Assembly: GCA_903906615.1 (NCBI GenBank)
Contig: CAIVKT010000329.1
Span: 1-9,349 of the forward strand
DNA: 9,349 nt
Source: an uncultured Bacteroidota bacterium
GTDB lineage: Bacteria > Bacteroidota > Bacteroidia > Chitinophagales > Chitinophagaceae
Reading direction: 5' to 3'
The notes under the pieces are model-generated. The model searched no databases and had not been told where the DNA came from. It worked only from the letters and a program-made list of their open reading frames with translations. Position 1 is the stretch's first letter. Every line of letters starts with the position of its first letter. Below are positions 1-6,812 of the stretch, one piece after another. The translations under genes were made by a program, and so were the position numbers.

Positions 1-3000
1 CGCAGGCGCAGCAAGCCTTCCAGCACATACATACCCGCTTTGGCCATACCCACCTCGGCTATTTTCTCCAGCAGCTTATTGCGGTAGTAGTCTTTGTACT
101 CATTATACACAGCCCTTTGTTCTTTATTCATTTCGCACCAAAGGATTGTCTCTGTTTTATCCGGCAGGTCGGGAGCTACCTGTTCTTTTGTACGGCGCAA
201 CATGAAGGGGTAGATAAGCCTGCGCAACTGTGCGGTTTTCTCCGCATCGTTATTTTTATCAATAGGGTTGGCAAATTCTGTTTTGAAAAATTCCCTGTTG
301 CCCAACAGGCCGGGATTAATAAAATGGAACTGGGCAAAGAGGTCGTAAGTGTTGTTCTGAATAGGTGTGCCGCTCAGTATCATGCGGTTCTTACTTTTCA
401 GTAATTGCAGCGCTTTGTTGGTTTGCGCCTCGGGGTTCTTAATAGCCTGGCTCTCATCCAGTATTATGTAGTGCCAGTCGAATTTCATCAGTTCATCAAG
501 GTCGTTGCGTATAATGCCGTAGCTGGTAATGATCACGTCATAATCATTAAAATGCGCTTCGCTGAATTCCCTTTCCAGGCCGTAGTAGATGTGGTATTTT
601 AATGAAGGGGCAAATTTTTTCAGCTCGTCTTCCCAGTTGTAGATCAATGAGGTGGGGCATATCACCAGGTGTGTGCTGCCTTTATATTTTACCTTCAGGT
701 ATTGCAGGAAAGTGATGGTTTGCAGGGTTTTGCCCAACCCCATGTCATCGGCCAGGCAGCCGCCCCAGCCCATCTCATCAAGCGTATGAAACCACTGGAA
801 ACCGCTCAACTGGTAGGGCCTCAACGTTGCTTTTATTTCTTTGCCTGGTTTTACTTTTTTGAACGTGCCTATATTTTGTAGTTTTTGTTTCTTTTCATTT
901 ATTTCCCTCAGTATCTCTTCATCATCTATCTGGGCGTGCAATTCATCAATAAGTGTGTAATGCAGTTTGCTCACCCTCAGCGAGCCGTCTTTGCGGTCTT
1001 CGCCCATCTTCAGCAACAGGCCATATTGCGCCAGCCATTCTTCTGGTAACACGCCAAAAGTACCATCGCCCAGCACCACCATGTTTTGCTTATTGAGTAA
1101 CGCTTTCCTGATCTCGTGCAAAGCCACTACCTGCTCGCCAAAAGAAACTTCGATCTGCAGGTCGAACCAATCTATGCCACTACCCGCTTTCATTTCCCAC
1201 TTTGGCTTGTTGGTATTGTAGCGGTGCTTTTTAAGCTCCTGCATGCCCATTACGGTAATGTTATTTTCCGTAAGCCTGGCGACAGTTTCTATGAACCAGT
1301 TCTGCTTCATCGTTTCTTCAAAAGGTAGGAAGAAGAAATCGTTGAGCGCAGGCTTTTCAAATCTTGGGTGCAGTGCGCGGAGGCTATCGAAAAATTCCTG
1401 CTCTTTCACTGCGTTCCTTACGATCACGTGACACCCTACCCCCGGTATGTTCAGGAATAGGTTTTCCGGGTTTGTACTGTAATTCATTGTGAAACCCTGG
1501 TAAACATATTGGGGTTGTAATACAAGAAATTTGCCGTCCATCTCTTTCAATAACAGCTGCGGCACAGGTTCTGTCTCTATCACTTCGGGCTTGAAGGATG
1601 CCGGCGTTTCCACATTGTACTTCCGCTGTAGTAGTGGTATGACCGTCTTAATAGCTTCGAGCTTACCTGATATGGGCATCTTGATGTACCCGTTCTCAAA
1701 TTGCCACAGCATATCCAGGTCTGTGATATCCTGTGGCAGGTGCAGCTCATTATTTATTTCAAAAAGGAAGCCGCCATATTGCTTTACATTATCAGCCGGT
1801 ATTATTTCTCTATTGATCTCTTTTTGCAGGGATATAGTAATGTGTCTTTCATCCTCAGTAACCAGGAAACTGAACGTTACTGCCTGCGGCGATAGCTTTG
1901 CGCGAGCTATATTGTTATTACTGAAGCTGCCTTCTTTGAGTATATACACATGCTCCCGGCCACACAGATAAGGCCATAACTTCCGCACTACGCTGATGTA
2001 ATATCTTTTAACTGACCTTATCGCATGGTCATCCAGTTGGCTCCATGGCGATGCGTAATTCCATATACCACTATTGCCCTCTTCCGACAAGTGTTTCTTC
2101 ACGCCTTTATCAGTAATTTCCAGCAATGTCTTATAAACTTCATCGGTCAGCTCTCCAAGCATCGAGAGGGTATCTACCTGGTGGAGGCTTAGCTTTTTGA
2201 CAACCGGCTTTTTATTGCTTTCATTCACCTTTACAGTTTCCAGTTCAAAGCCCGTCTTAAAATGCTGTGATGCCATATTGAGCAGAAAGCCTATCTCAAA
2301 GTCAATGACCGTATCTGCTGCCGCGCGCGGGCGGCTTATTTTGCCCCCTGCAGGCGTGTCCAATATGAAACGAAGGGTTTTTACATTATCTGCAACATCT
2401 GTTTTCCATAGCCACGATGGCTTCTTCATGGTTACATTGCCCCATGGGTCCAATTTAAATTCTATTTTCGCGGCCTCTTTATCATTAACGGTCAAGCCAT
2501 AAGGCTCCAGCAATTTATTTTTCTCTGTGTCATAGTTTTTATATCTGCGAAAATAGTCCCTGCCATATTGATGCTCTAACGACATAAATGCAGCCTTTAC
2601 ATGGGTGCATATCTTTGTATTTTCGTCGCAATCGCATTTATAGAAAAATTGTTCCCTTCTATCATATTTTATCCGCGGGTTCCAGGAAACAGATTTGTTC
2701 ACCTTATAGGTGAATTGCAGCACTAACGGCTCATTTGCTTTATCAACTACATCTGCTATGCTCAAGTTTTTCATCGTAGACTTTAGCGGGTATCCATAAG
2801 CATACATGTTGTAAAAAATAGCGCTCGGGTCTGCAACGATCATCCTCCATTCGTCATTTCTTACGGGTATGTTTGTTTGCGCGGGTATAGGTTTCAGTTC
2901 TATTATTTTTGCAGTTTTCTGTTCTGTTATGCGTTCTATGGCCTCATCGTCCGTGTCGCCATTCCATTCATATCCCCCATCTACTATTTCCTCAATCTCA

Positions 3001-3311
3001 TCAAAAGACAGGCCATGTACTTCCATGAGTATATAGATGAGTGCTGCCGCTGCATGTTTGCATGAACCAAACCTTTCCATTGCGGCACAGTCGCAATAAT
3101 CGTCTGCCTCATTATGTGATACTGTTATAAATACATTGTAGGAGAGGCTCTTGCTGCTTTCGCTCTTAACGGTAAGTACGTACTTACTATTTTTTGCTGA
3201 CACAAGCCTGATGCCCTGGCTCATTTTACTATACTTCGCCATACCCTTATCCATAGCATCTACAGAATAGGATTCCATAAATTCTATCAATAATTTCTGC
3301 TCATTAGCCAT
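1..3311 (-). CDS. SNF2-family DEAD/DEAH-box helicase with two SWIM zinc-binding motifs (C-terminus beyond window)
   Basis: An uninterrupted reading frame of 1103 residues starts at ATG 3311, four codons after an in-frame stop, and runs off the left edge. It is a SWI2/SNF2 ATPase, expected to use ATP to translocate on DNA and remodel nucleoprotein. In order: a SWIM motif CxC-x8-CxH (C73, C75, C84, H86); a second, shorter CxC-x6-CxH (C226, C228, C235, H237); a long middle region where the bacterial SNF2-associated domain is usually found; then helicase lobe 1 with Walker A DDMGLGKT (855-862, K861), the DESQ box (952-955) and motif III SGTP (980-983). It ends just after the PFMLRRTKE block in GLLRLR, so lobe 2, roughly 130-250 residues, is missing only because of the window edge. 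SWIM domains are thought to bind DNA or protein. Cellular role unknown; its divergent position beside a HipA-like operon may be chance. Confidence 0.93.
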   Translation of the reverse strand, partial: MANEQKLLIEFMESYSVDAMDKGMAKYSKMSQGIRLVSAKNSKYVLTVKSESSKSLSYNVFITVSHNEADDYCDCAAMERFGSCKHAAAALIYILMEVHGLSFDEIEEIVDGGYEWNGDTDDEAIERITEQKTAKIIELKPIPAQTNIPVRNDEWRMIVADPSAIFYNMYAYGYPLKSTMKNLSIADVVDKANEPLVLQFTYKVNKSVSWNPRIKYDRREQFFYKCDCDENTKICTHVKAAFMSLEHQYGRDYFRRYKNYDTEKNKLLEPYGLTVNDKEAAKIEFKLDPWGNVTMKKPSWLWKTDVADNVKTLRFILDTPAGGKISRPRAAADTVIDFEIGFLLNMASQHFKTGFELETVKVNESNKKPVVKKLSLHQVDTLSMLGELTDEVYKTLLEITDKGVKKHLSEEGNSGIWNYASPWSQLDDHAIRSVKRYYISVVRKLWPYLCGREHVYILKEGSFSNNNIARAKLSPQAVTFSFLVTEDERHITISLQKEINREIIPADNVKQYGGFLFEINNELHLPQDITDLDMLWQFENGYIKMPISGKLEAIKTVIPLLQRKYNVETPASFKPEVIETEPVPQLLLKEMDGKFLVLQPQYVYQGFTMNYSTNPENLFLNIPGVGCHVIVRNAVKEQEFFDSLRALHPRFEKPALNDFFFLPFEETMKQNWFIETVARLTENNITVMGMQELKKHRYNTNKPKWEMKAGSGIDWFDLQIEVSFGEQVVALHEIRKALLNKQNMVVLGDGTFGVLPEEWLAQYGLLLKMGEDRKDGSLRVSKLHYTLIDELHAQIDDEEILREINEKKQKLQNIGTFKKVKPGKEIKATLRPYQLSGFQWFHTLDEMGWGGCLADDMGLGKTLQTITFLQYLKVKYKGSTHLVICPTSLIYNWEDELKKFAPSLKYHIYYGLEREFSEAHFNDYDVIITSYGIIRNDLDELMKFDWHYIILDESQAIKNPEAQTNKALQLLKSKNRMILSGTPIQNNTYDLFAQFHFINPGLLGNREFFKTEFANPIDKNNDAEKTAQLRRLIYPFMLRRTKEQVAPDLPDKTETILWCEMNKEQRAVYNEYKDYYRNKLLEKIAEVGMAKAGMYVLEGLLRL

Positions 3312-3596
3312 GCTGCAAATTTATGCGGTTTTGTATTGTCGTAAATATAGTAATTGGATCAAAATTATACTTTCGACTATTTCGGCTAAATCCATTCCTA
3401 TTCTCTACCCGACCACGGCCTAAATGCCATGGCAACTGGTGTAGCCTTAATCTTCTATACAACCAACATGCTGCTCTTAGCGAAACATTGCAGAACTCCG
3501 TATGCTAAATGGTCTTACTTCTGCCGGATAAAATTAATCAAGTTTATTTTCTATTCCCACACTCCCGTTTTTGTATTAATTTGCCCTCTATAAGCC
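3312..3596. other. Divergent intergenic region between helicase and HipA-like operon
   Basis: This 285-base gap separates two divergently read genes. Apart from the helicase promoter it holds only a weak candidate promoter for the forward genes: TTAATTTG at 3576-3583, one mismatch from TAnnTTTG, with no good -33 element, which would leave a leader of only a few bases. There is no gene for a helix-turn-helix regulator such as HipB, and I see no inverted-repeat operator. A 61-codon open frame (3323-3508) shows no protein-like composition and is not called. Confidence 0.5.
3360..3390 (-). promoter_or_regulatory. Bacteroidota-type sigma promoter for the SNF2 helicase
   Basis: On the minus strand TAATTTTG (3367-3360) fits the Bacteroidota -7 consensus TAnnTTTG exactly. 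Nineteen bases upstream is TTTA (3390-3387), one mismatch from the -33 element TTTG. Transcription would begin near 3353, giving a leader of about 40 bases before the ATG at 3311. Assignment rests on motif match and spacing only. Confidence 0.55.
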
Positions 3597-4394
3597 ATGG
3601 AAAGCCCGCACGAGATAAGAGCTGTAAATGTGACCCGTTATGTGACACCACTGCGTGAGGGTGGCTCTATGCCTGCTATTGCCGAGGCTGATGACCAGTT
3701 CCTGTATGTGCTCAAGTTCAGGGGTGCGGGGCAGGGTACCAAGGCGCTTATTGCCGATCTTATAGGTGGCGAGATAGCCCGCACGCTGGGGCTGAAGATT
3801 CCGGAGATCGTATTTGCGACGCTGGATAGCGCCTTTGGCCGTACCGAGCCTGATGAGGAGATACAGGATCTGCTCAAAGCAAGTGTGGGCCTCAATTTTG
3901 CGATGCACTATCTCTCCGGAGCTATTACTTTTGACCCTACGGTTACTAAGGTAGATCCGTTGCAGGCTTCTAAGATAGTATGGCTCGATTGCCTGCTGCT
4001 GAATGTGGACCGCACCTGCCGCAATACCAATATGCTGCTGTGGTACAAAGAGCTGTGGCTTATCGACCATGGCGCATCGCTGTACTTCCATCATTCGTGG
4101 CAGCATTGGCAGGAAAAGGCGCTGGCACCTTTTGCGCTCATTAAAGATCATGTGTTACTTGCCGCAGCTACAGAGCTTGATGCTGTAGATAAAGAATTCC
4201 GCGCACTGCTTACCGATGAAGTGATCAATGATATAGTAGCTTTAGTGCCTGATGTGTGGTTGCAAGGCGGGGATTCACCGTTTGCCACCACAGAAGAACA
4301 CAGGCAGGCATATGCACAGTTCCTCATTACAAGAATAGCCCATTCCCAAACCTTTGTAAAAGCCGCACAGGATGCCAGAGCAGCACTTATTTGA
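3597..4394 (+). CDS. HipA-like kinase-fold protein (HipA_2 family)
   Basis: A 265-residue protein from ATG 3597. It resembles the single-domain HipA_2 group rather than classical HipA toxins, which are about 440 residues and partnered by HipB. Visible kinase-like features are a glycine-rich stretch REGGSMP (20-26), a lysine in the following strand (K40 in YVLKF) suited to ATP phosphates, a catalytic-loop motif NVDRTCRNTN (136-145) with D138 as likely catalytic base, and IDHG (156-159) in the position of the metal-binding DFG. It is therefore expected to be an ATP-dependent Ser/Thr kinase, but target and role are unknown. The stop codon overlaps the next gene by 23 bases, so the two are likely translationally coupled. 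No HipB-like gene is adjacent. Confidence is high for the fold, low for any toxin role. Confidence 0.85.
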   Translation: MESPHEIRAVNVTRYVTPLREGGSMPAIAEADDQFLYVLKFRGAGQGTKALIADLIGGEIARTLGLKIPEIVFATLDSAFGRTEPDEEIQDLLKASVGLNFAMHYLSGAITFDPTVTKVDPLQASKIVWLDCLLLNVDRTCRNTNMLLWYKELWLIDHGASLYFHHSWQHWQEKALAPFALIKDHVLLAAATELDAVDKEFRALLTDEVINDIVALVPDVWLQGGDSPFATTEEHRQAYAQFLITRIAHSQTFVKAAQDARAALI

Positions 4395-4758
4395 GTATGC
4401 GGTCATCCGTATAGTACCCCAGGTAGAACGGGAGGAATTCCTCAACGTGGGGGTAGTGCTGTACTGTGCCAAAGAAAAATTTTTGCAGGCCAAGTTTCAA
4501 TTAGACAAACAGCGTGTTGCCGCTTTTTCGTGCAAGGCAGATGTGGGCGAGATAGAAGATTACCTGCTCGCCTTTCAGCGTATATGCAATGGGAGTAAAG
4601 AAGGTGGCACAATAGGCAAGTTACCTATAGCAGAGCGTTTTCGCTGGCTCACTGCTACACGAAGTACTGTGGTGCAAACATCAAAAGTGCATCCGGGGCT
4701 GTGCGATAGTGCTGCTGCCATGCTGGAGCGGCTTTATAATCAGTTGGTGCTGCAATGA
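4372..4758 (+). CDS. DUF3037 family protein, partner of the HipA-like kinase
   Basis: A 128-residue soluble protein. The N-terminal block YAVIRIVPQVEREEF followed by LNVGVVLYC (9-32) and the later block RFRWLTATRSTVVQTS with VHPGL (89-110) are what I recognise as the hallmarks of DUF3037. No catalytic motif, signal peptide or membrane segment is visible. The start codon lies inside the upstream HipA-like gene in another frame (23-base overlap), indicating a tightly linked pair. HipA_2 and DUF3037 genes are known to occur together, so this is probably a binding partner, regulator or substrate of the kinase; that role is inference. Length is as expected for the family. Confidence 0.85.
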   Translation: MPEQHLFEYAVIRIVPQVEREEFLNVGVVLYCAKEKFLQAKFQLDKQRVAAFSCKADVGEIEDYLLAFQRICNGSKEGGTIGKLPIAERFRWLTATRSTVVQTSKVHPGLCDSAAAMLERLYNQLVLQ

Positions 4759-4787
4759 TCATCTTGAACAGTAAAAAATAATGAGCA

Positions 4788-5201
4788 ATGCCCACATTAG
4801 TCATTAACCGCACAAATGAATATGCAAATCGCTGGAGAGCGATAGATATTTATGTGGATGGCCAAAAGATAGGTGGCGTGAGTAATGGCGAAACCAAACA
4901 GTTTGAAATACCTGTAGGTACACACACAGTATGTGCTAAAATAGACTGGTGCAGCAGTAATGATGTCCCGATTGATCTTTCAATTAATGAAGCAGAAGTT
5001 CTTACACTATCCTCAGGTTGGGGCTTGTTCAAATATCTGCGCGTAGCTACAATAATCTCAACGGTTCTTTGTATCATTTCCGGCAAGTTTATTTTTATCG
5101 TACTCCCATTGATCGCACTGATATACATGATCTATAAACTTAGCTTCGGTAGAAATAGCTACCTTGTGCTGAAAGAGGATATGGCCACTGCTGCCGCATA
5201 A
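4788..5201 (+). CDS. Small predicted membrane protein of unknown function
   Basis: A 137-residue protein that I do not recognise. The N-terminal half is beta-rich and soluble: a YVDGQKIGG turn (22-30) followed by EIPVGTHTV (40-48) recalls the 'decoration' strand patterns of PEGA-like domains. Two hydrophobic segments follow, about 85-98 and 101-117, separated by SGK, so the protein is probably a membrane hairpin with both ends on the same side. The C-terminal tail is short and ends in alanines. It starts 29 bases after the DUF3037 gene on the same strand with no terminator between, so it may belong to that operon, although it is not an established part of the HipA_2/DUF3037 pair. Its stop lies 9 bases from the stop of the convergent nucleotidyltransferase gene, with no hairpin between. 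Confidence 0.7.
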   Translation: MPTLVINRTNEYANRWRAIDIYVDGQKIGGVSNGETKQFEIPVGTHTVCAKIDWCSSNDVPIDLSINEAEVLTLSSGWGLFKYLRVATIISTVLCIISGKFIFIVLPLIALIYMIYKLSFGRNSYLVLKEDMATAAA

Positions 5202-5210
5202 TCGACTATT

Positions 5211-6209
5211 TTACCCCAGGTCAATCTCTGTATTGTCGCCTATGTTCAGGCTTTGGCTCAGGCCACGTACGTAGGCATCGTTGCCTATGATGGATGAGTT
5301 GAGCACAACCTGTTGCAGCTCGGCATAAGAGCCGATAATGGAGTCTTTGATTATGGATGATTCCATCTTGGTGTATTCGCCTATGGTCACGTTCGGGCCA
5401 ATGATGCAATGCTTGATGTTGCAACCTTCGGCAATATTCACGGGATGTATGATGACGGTGCCATCGAAGTCATGCACCCGCTTTTCGGGATGTTCTTCTT
5501 CCATCTGCTTCAGCAATATGGCGTTGGTGCTGAGCAATGTTTCTTTCTTACCGCAATCAAACCAATTATTGACCCTGAATGCGTGGAATTTTATGCCGTC
5601 TTCCACCATATGCTGCAAGGCATTAGTGAGGTGGTATTCACCGTTCTCATCTGCCGTATTACTGAGGTGCCTGTTGAGTGATGCAAAAAGCGCATCTGAT
5701 TCTTTTATGTAGTATATGCCTACCATCGCCATGTTCGACTTTGGTATGATGGGTTTCTCCACCATGCGCAGCACTATATCCTTGTCATTGAGCTCGGCCA
5801 CGCCAAAGCTGCGCGGGTCATCCACTTTGCGCACGCCTATCTGCGATACATCGCTGTTCAGTATGTCTTTTACGTTGTAGTCGCACACCGTATCGCCCAG
5901 CACTATCATCACCTCATCGTGGCCTACAATATCGCGCGTCAGCCATATGGCATGGCCGGTTCCTCGCCGGTCGTTTTGGGTTACAAATGTGTAGGTGAGG
6001 TGCGGATAGGTCTTCTCTATATAGCGCTGAATTTTTTCACCGAGGTATCCGATCACAAATACAAACTCAGTAACGCCTGCGTCTATCAATTGATCTACGA
6101 TAACACCGAGTATTGTTTTGCCGGCTATAGGTATAAGCGCCTTTGGCTGAGTATATGTAAGCGGGCGCAATTTAGTACCGGCGCCTGCTACAGGAATTAT
6201 TGCTTTCAC
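5211..6209 (-). CDS. Sugar-phosphate nucleotidyltransferase with C-terminal left-handed beta-helix
   Basis: A 332-residue enzyme that should transfer a nucleotide from NTP to a sugar 1-phosphate, giving an NDP-sugar for glycan or cell-envelope synthesis. The N-terminal Rossmann-like domain carries the signature GAGTKLRPLT (9-18), with K where most relatives have R, then QPKALIP (21-27, lysine K23), the metal-binding GD in VLGDT (D106), EKP (151-153) and WFDCGKKET (216-224). From about residue 250, hexapeptide-like repeats (IIHPVNIAEG, IIGPNVTIGE, IIGSYAE, IIGNDAY) form a left-handed beta-helix. I place the start at GTG 6209 because it gives the family N-terminus MKAIIPVAG; a TTG two codons upstream is less likely and there is no ATG upstream. 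Sugar and nucleotide specificity (for example glucose-1-phosphate thymidylyl- or uridylyltransferase) cannot be read from the sequence. Confidence 0.88.
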   Translation of the reverse strand: MKAIIPVAGAGTKLRPLTYTQPKALIPIAGKTILGVIVDQLIDAGVTEFVFVIGYLGEKIQRYIEKTYPHLTYTFVTQNDRRGTGHAIWLTRDIVGHDEVMIVLGDTVCDYNVKDILNSDVSQIGVRKVDDPRSFGVAELNDKDIVLRMVEKPIIPKSNMAMVGIYYIKESDALFASLNRHLSNTADENGEYHLTNALQHMVEDGIKFHAFRVNNWFDCGKKETLLSTNAILLKQMEEEHPEKRVHDFDGTVIIHPVNIAEGCNIKHCIIGPNVTIGEYTKMESSIIKDSIIGSYAELQQVVLNSSIIGNDAYVRGLSQSLNIGDNTEIDLG

Positions 6210-6240
6210 AAACAAAAATTGAATTGTAAAAGTAACAAAA

Positions 6241-6393
6241 AAAATGTGATTGAATGTGATTAATGTGGGGGAATGTGATTCAAATGTGATCGTATGTGGT
6301 TAATGTGATGAAATGGTTTAGTCAATGTTATCGAATGTGGCTCATGTGGTGTAATGTGCTTTAAAGTTTTTTGATTTAGCAGATAAGAATGTG
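6241..6393 (+). repeat. Left array of AATGTGAT-type repeats, about 10-base period
   Basis: The core ATGTG recurs at 6244, 6254, 6263, 6273, 6284, 6294, 6303, 6335, 6344 and 6354. Degenerate copies occur at 6313 (ATGG) and 6325 (ATGTT), and one isolated copy at 6389. Steps are mostly 9-11 bases, close to one DNA helical turn. The array lies between the nucleotidyltransferase start and the 3' end of the four-helix-bundle gene. It contains two blocks, TAATGTGGGG (6261-6270) and TGTGGTTAATGTGAT (6295-6309), that recur inverted on the other side of that gene. Confidence 0.85.
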
Positions 6394-6395
6394 AC

Positions 6396-6416
6396 TAATG
6401 GGCTTTAAGCCCATTA
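6396..6416. terminator. 21-base palindrome overlapping the four-helix-bundle stop codon
   Basis: TAATGGGCTT and AAGCCCATTA flank a single central base, a perfect inverted repeat of 10-base arms. The stop codon TAA of the four-helix-bundle gene is its last triplet (plus 6414-6416). It could act as a terminator in either direction, but no T-run follows on the minus strand, where repeat sequence (GTCACATTC) continues. It may instead be an RNA-stabilising hairpin or protein site. Confidence 0.45.
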
Positions 6417-6767
6417 TCTTGCTTTTGCTGACAAGATAATCGCGTTAAGTAAACGCATTATTTCATCCAACTTTAATGACAGCTCTTTACGAAAAGGGTA
6501 CTTTTCAGCACGTTCGCATAGATACAGCCAATACCAAACTTCGTGCGCCTCTTTATCAGCTATTTTCATTTTATGAATAAAATCGGCATTGCTTTCAGCG
6601 CTTTGTGCTTCCATGGCACATGCGCCAATAGAGGTCCCGCTTTTCAGTATCTGGTTGGCTACTACATACTTTCTCTTTTCTTCAAGCTCTTCTACAAAAT
6701 CAATGATCATTAATGAGAATTCTATTGTTTTCATAACAATAGGATTGTTAGAAAAATCAGTCCTCAT
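6414..6767 (-). CDS. Four-helix-bundle protein (S23 / 23S rRNA intervening-sequence protein family)
   Basis: A 117-residue, mostly helical protein from ATG 6767. The block LKSGTSIGA with the following MEAQSAES (41-58), then DFIHKM and IADKEAHEVWYWL (62-80), is the family signature. The expected four helices cover roughly 10-30, 33-55, 60-85 and 92-115. Members are encoded in intervening sequences of bacterial 23S rRNA genes or stand alone, and Avd of diversity-generating retroelements is a pentameric relative. Nucleic-acid binding is suspected for the family, though this protein has about equal acidic and basic residues. A second ATG at codon 12 is possible, but the longer form keeps the usual N-terminal helix lead-in. 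No rRNA, reverse transcriptase or template repeat is in the window. The gene is enclosed by inverted repeat arrays and may be their cognate protein; that link is inference. Confidence 0.85.
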   Translation of the reverse strand: MRTDFSNNPIVMKTIEFSLMIIDFVEELEEKRKYVVANQILKSGTSIGACAMEAQSAESNADFIHKMKIADKEAHEVWYWLYLCERAEKYPFRKELSLKLDEIMRLLNAIILSAKAR

Positions 6768-6812
6768 AAACTAAAATTTATTTTAGAAACAAAAAAATCA
6801 TTGCCAAATTCA

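Noticed and set aside
1531..1971. Forward-strand open frame of 146 codons, and the other plus-strand frames within 117-3065
   Set aside because: They lie antisense to an uninterrupted 1103-codon helicase frame with clear motifs, and their translations look random.
3588..4151. Minus-strand open frame of 187 codons opposite the HipA-like gene
   Set aside because: It is a shadow of the HipA-like gene, which has recognisable kinase motifs on the plus strand; the minus-strand translation has none.
3597..4394. Classical HipAB toxin-antitoxin locus
   Set aside because: The kinase is 265 residues, no helix-turn-helix HipB gene is next to it, and its partner is a DUF3037 protein.
6228..6235. Inverted match AAAAGTAA at 6228-6235 and 6870-6877 as an extended element end or duplicated target
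   Set aside because: It is only 8 bases and A-rich, and the right copy is the coding end of the VOC gene; the spacing to the arrays differs, so chance is likely.
6241..6360. CRISPR array
   Set aside because: Units are about 10 bases with no unique spacers of 25-40 bases, and no cas gene is present.
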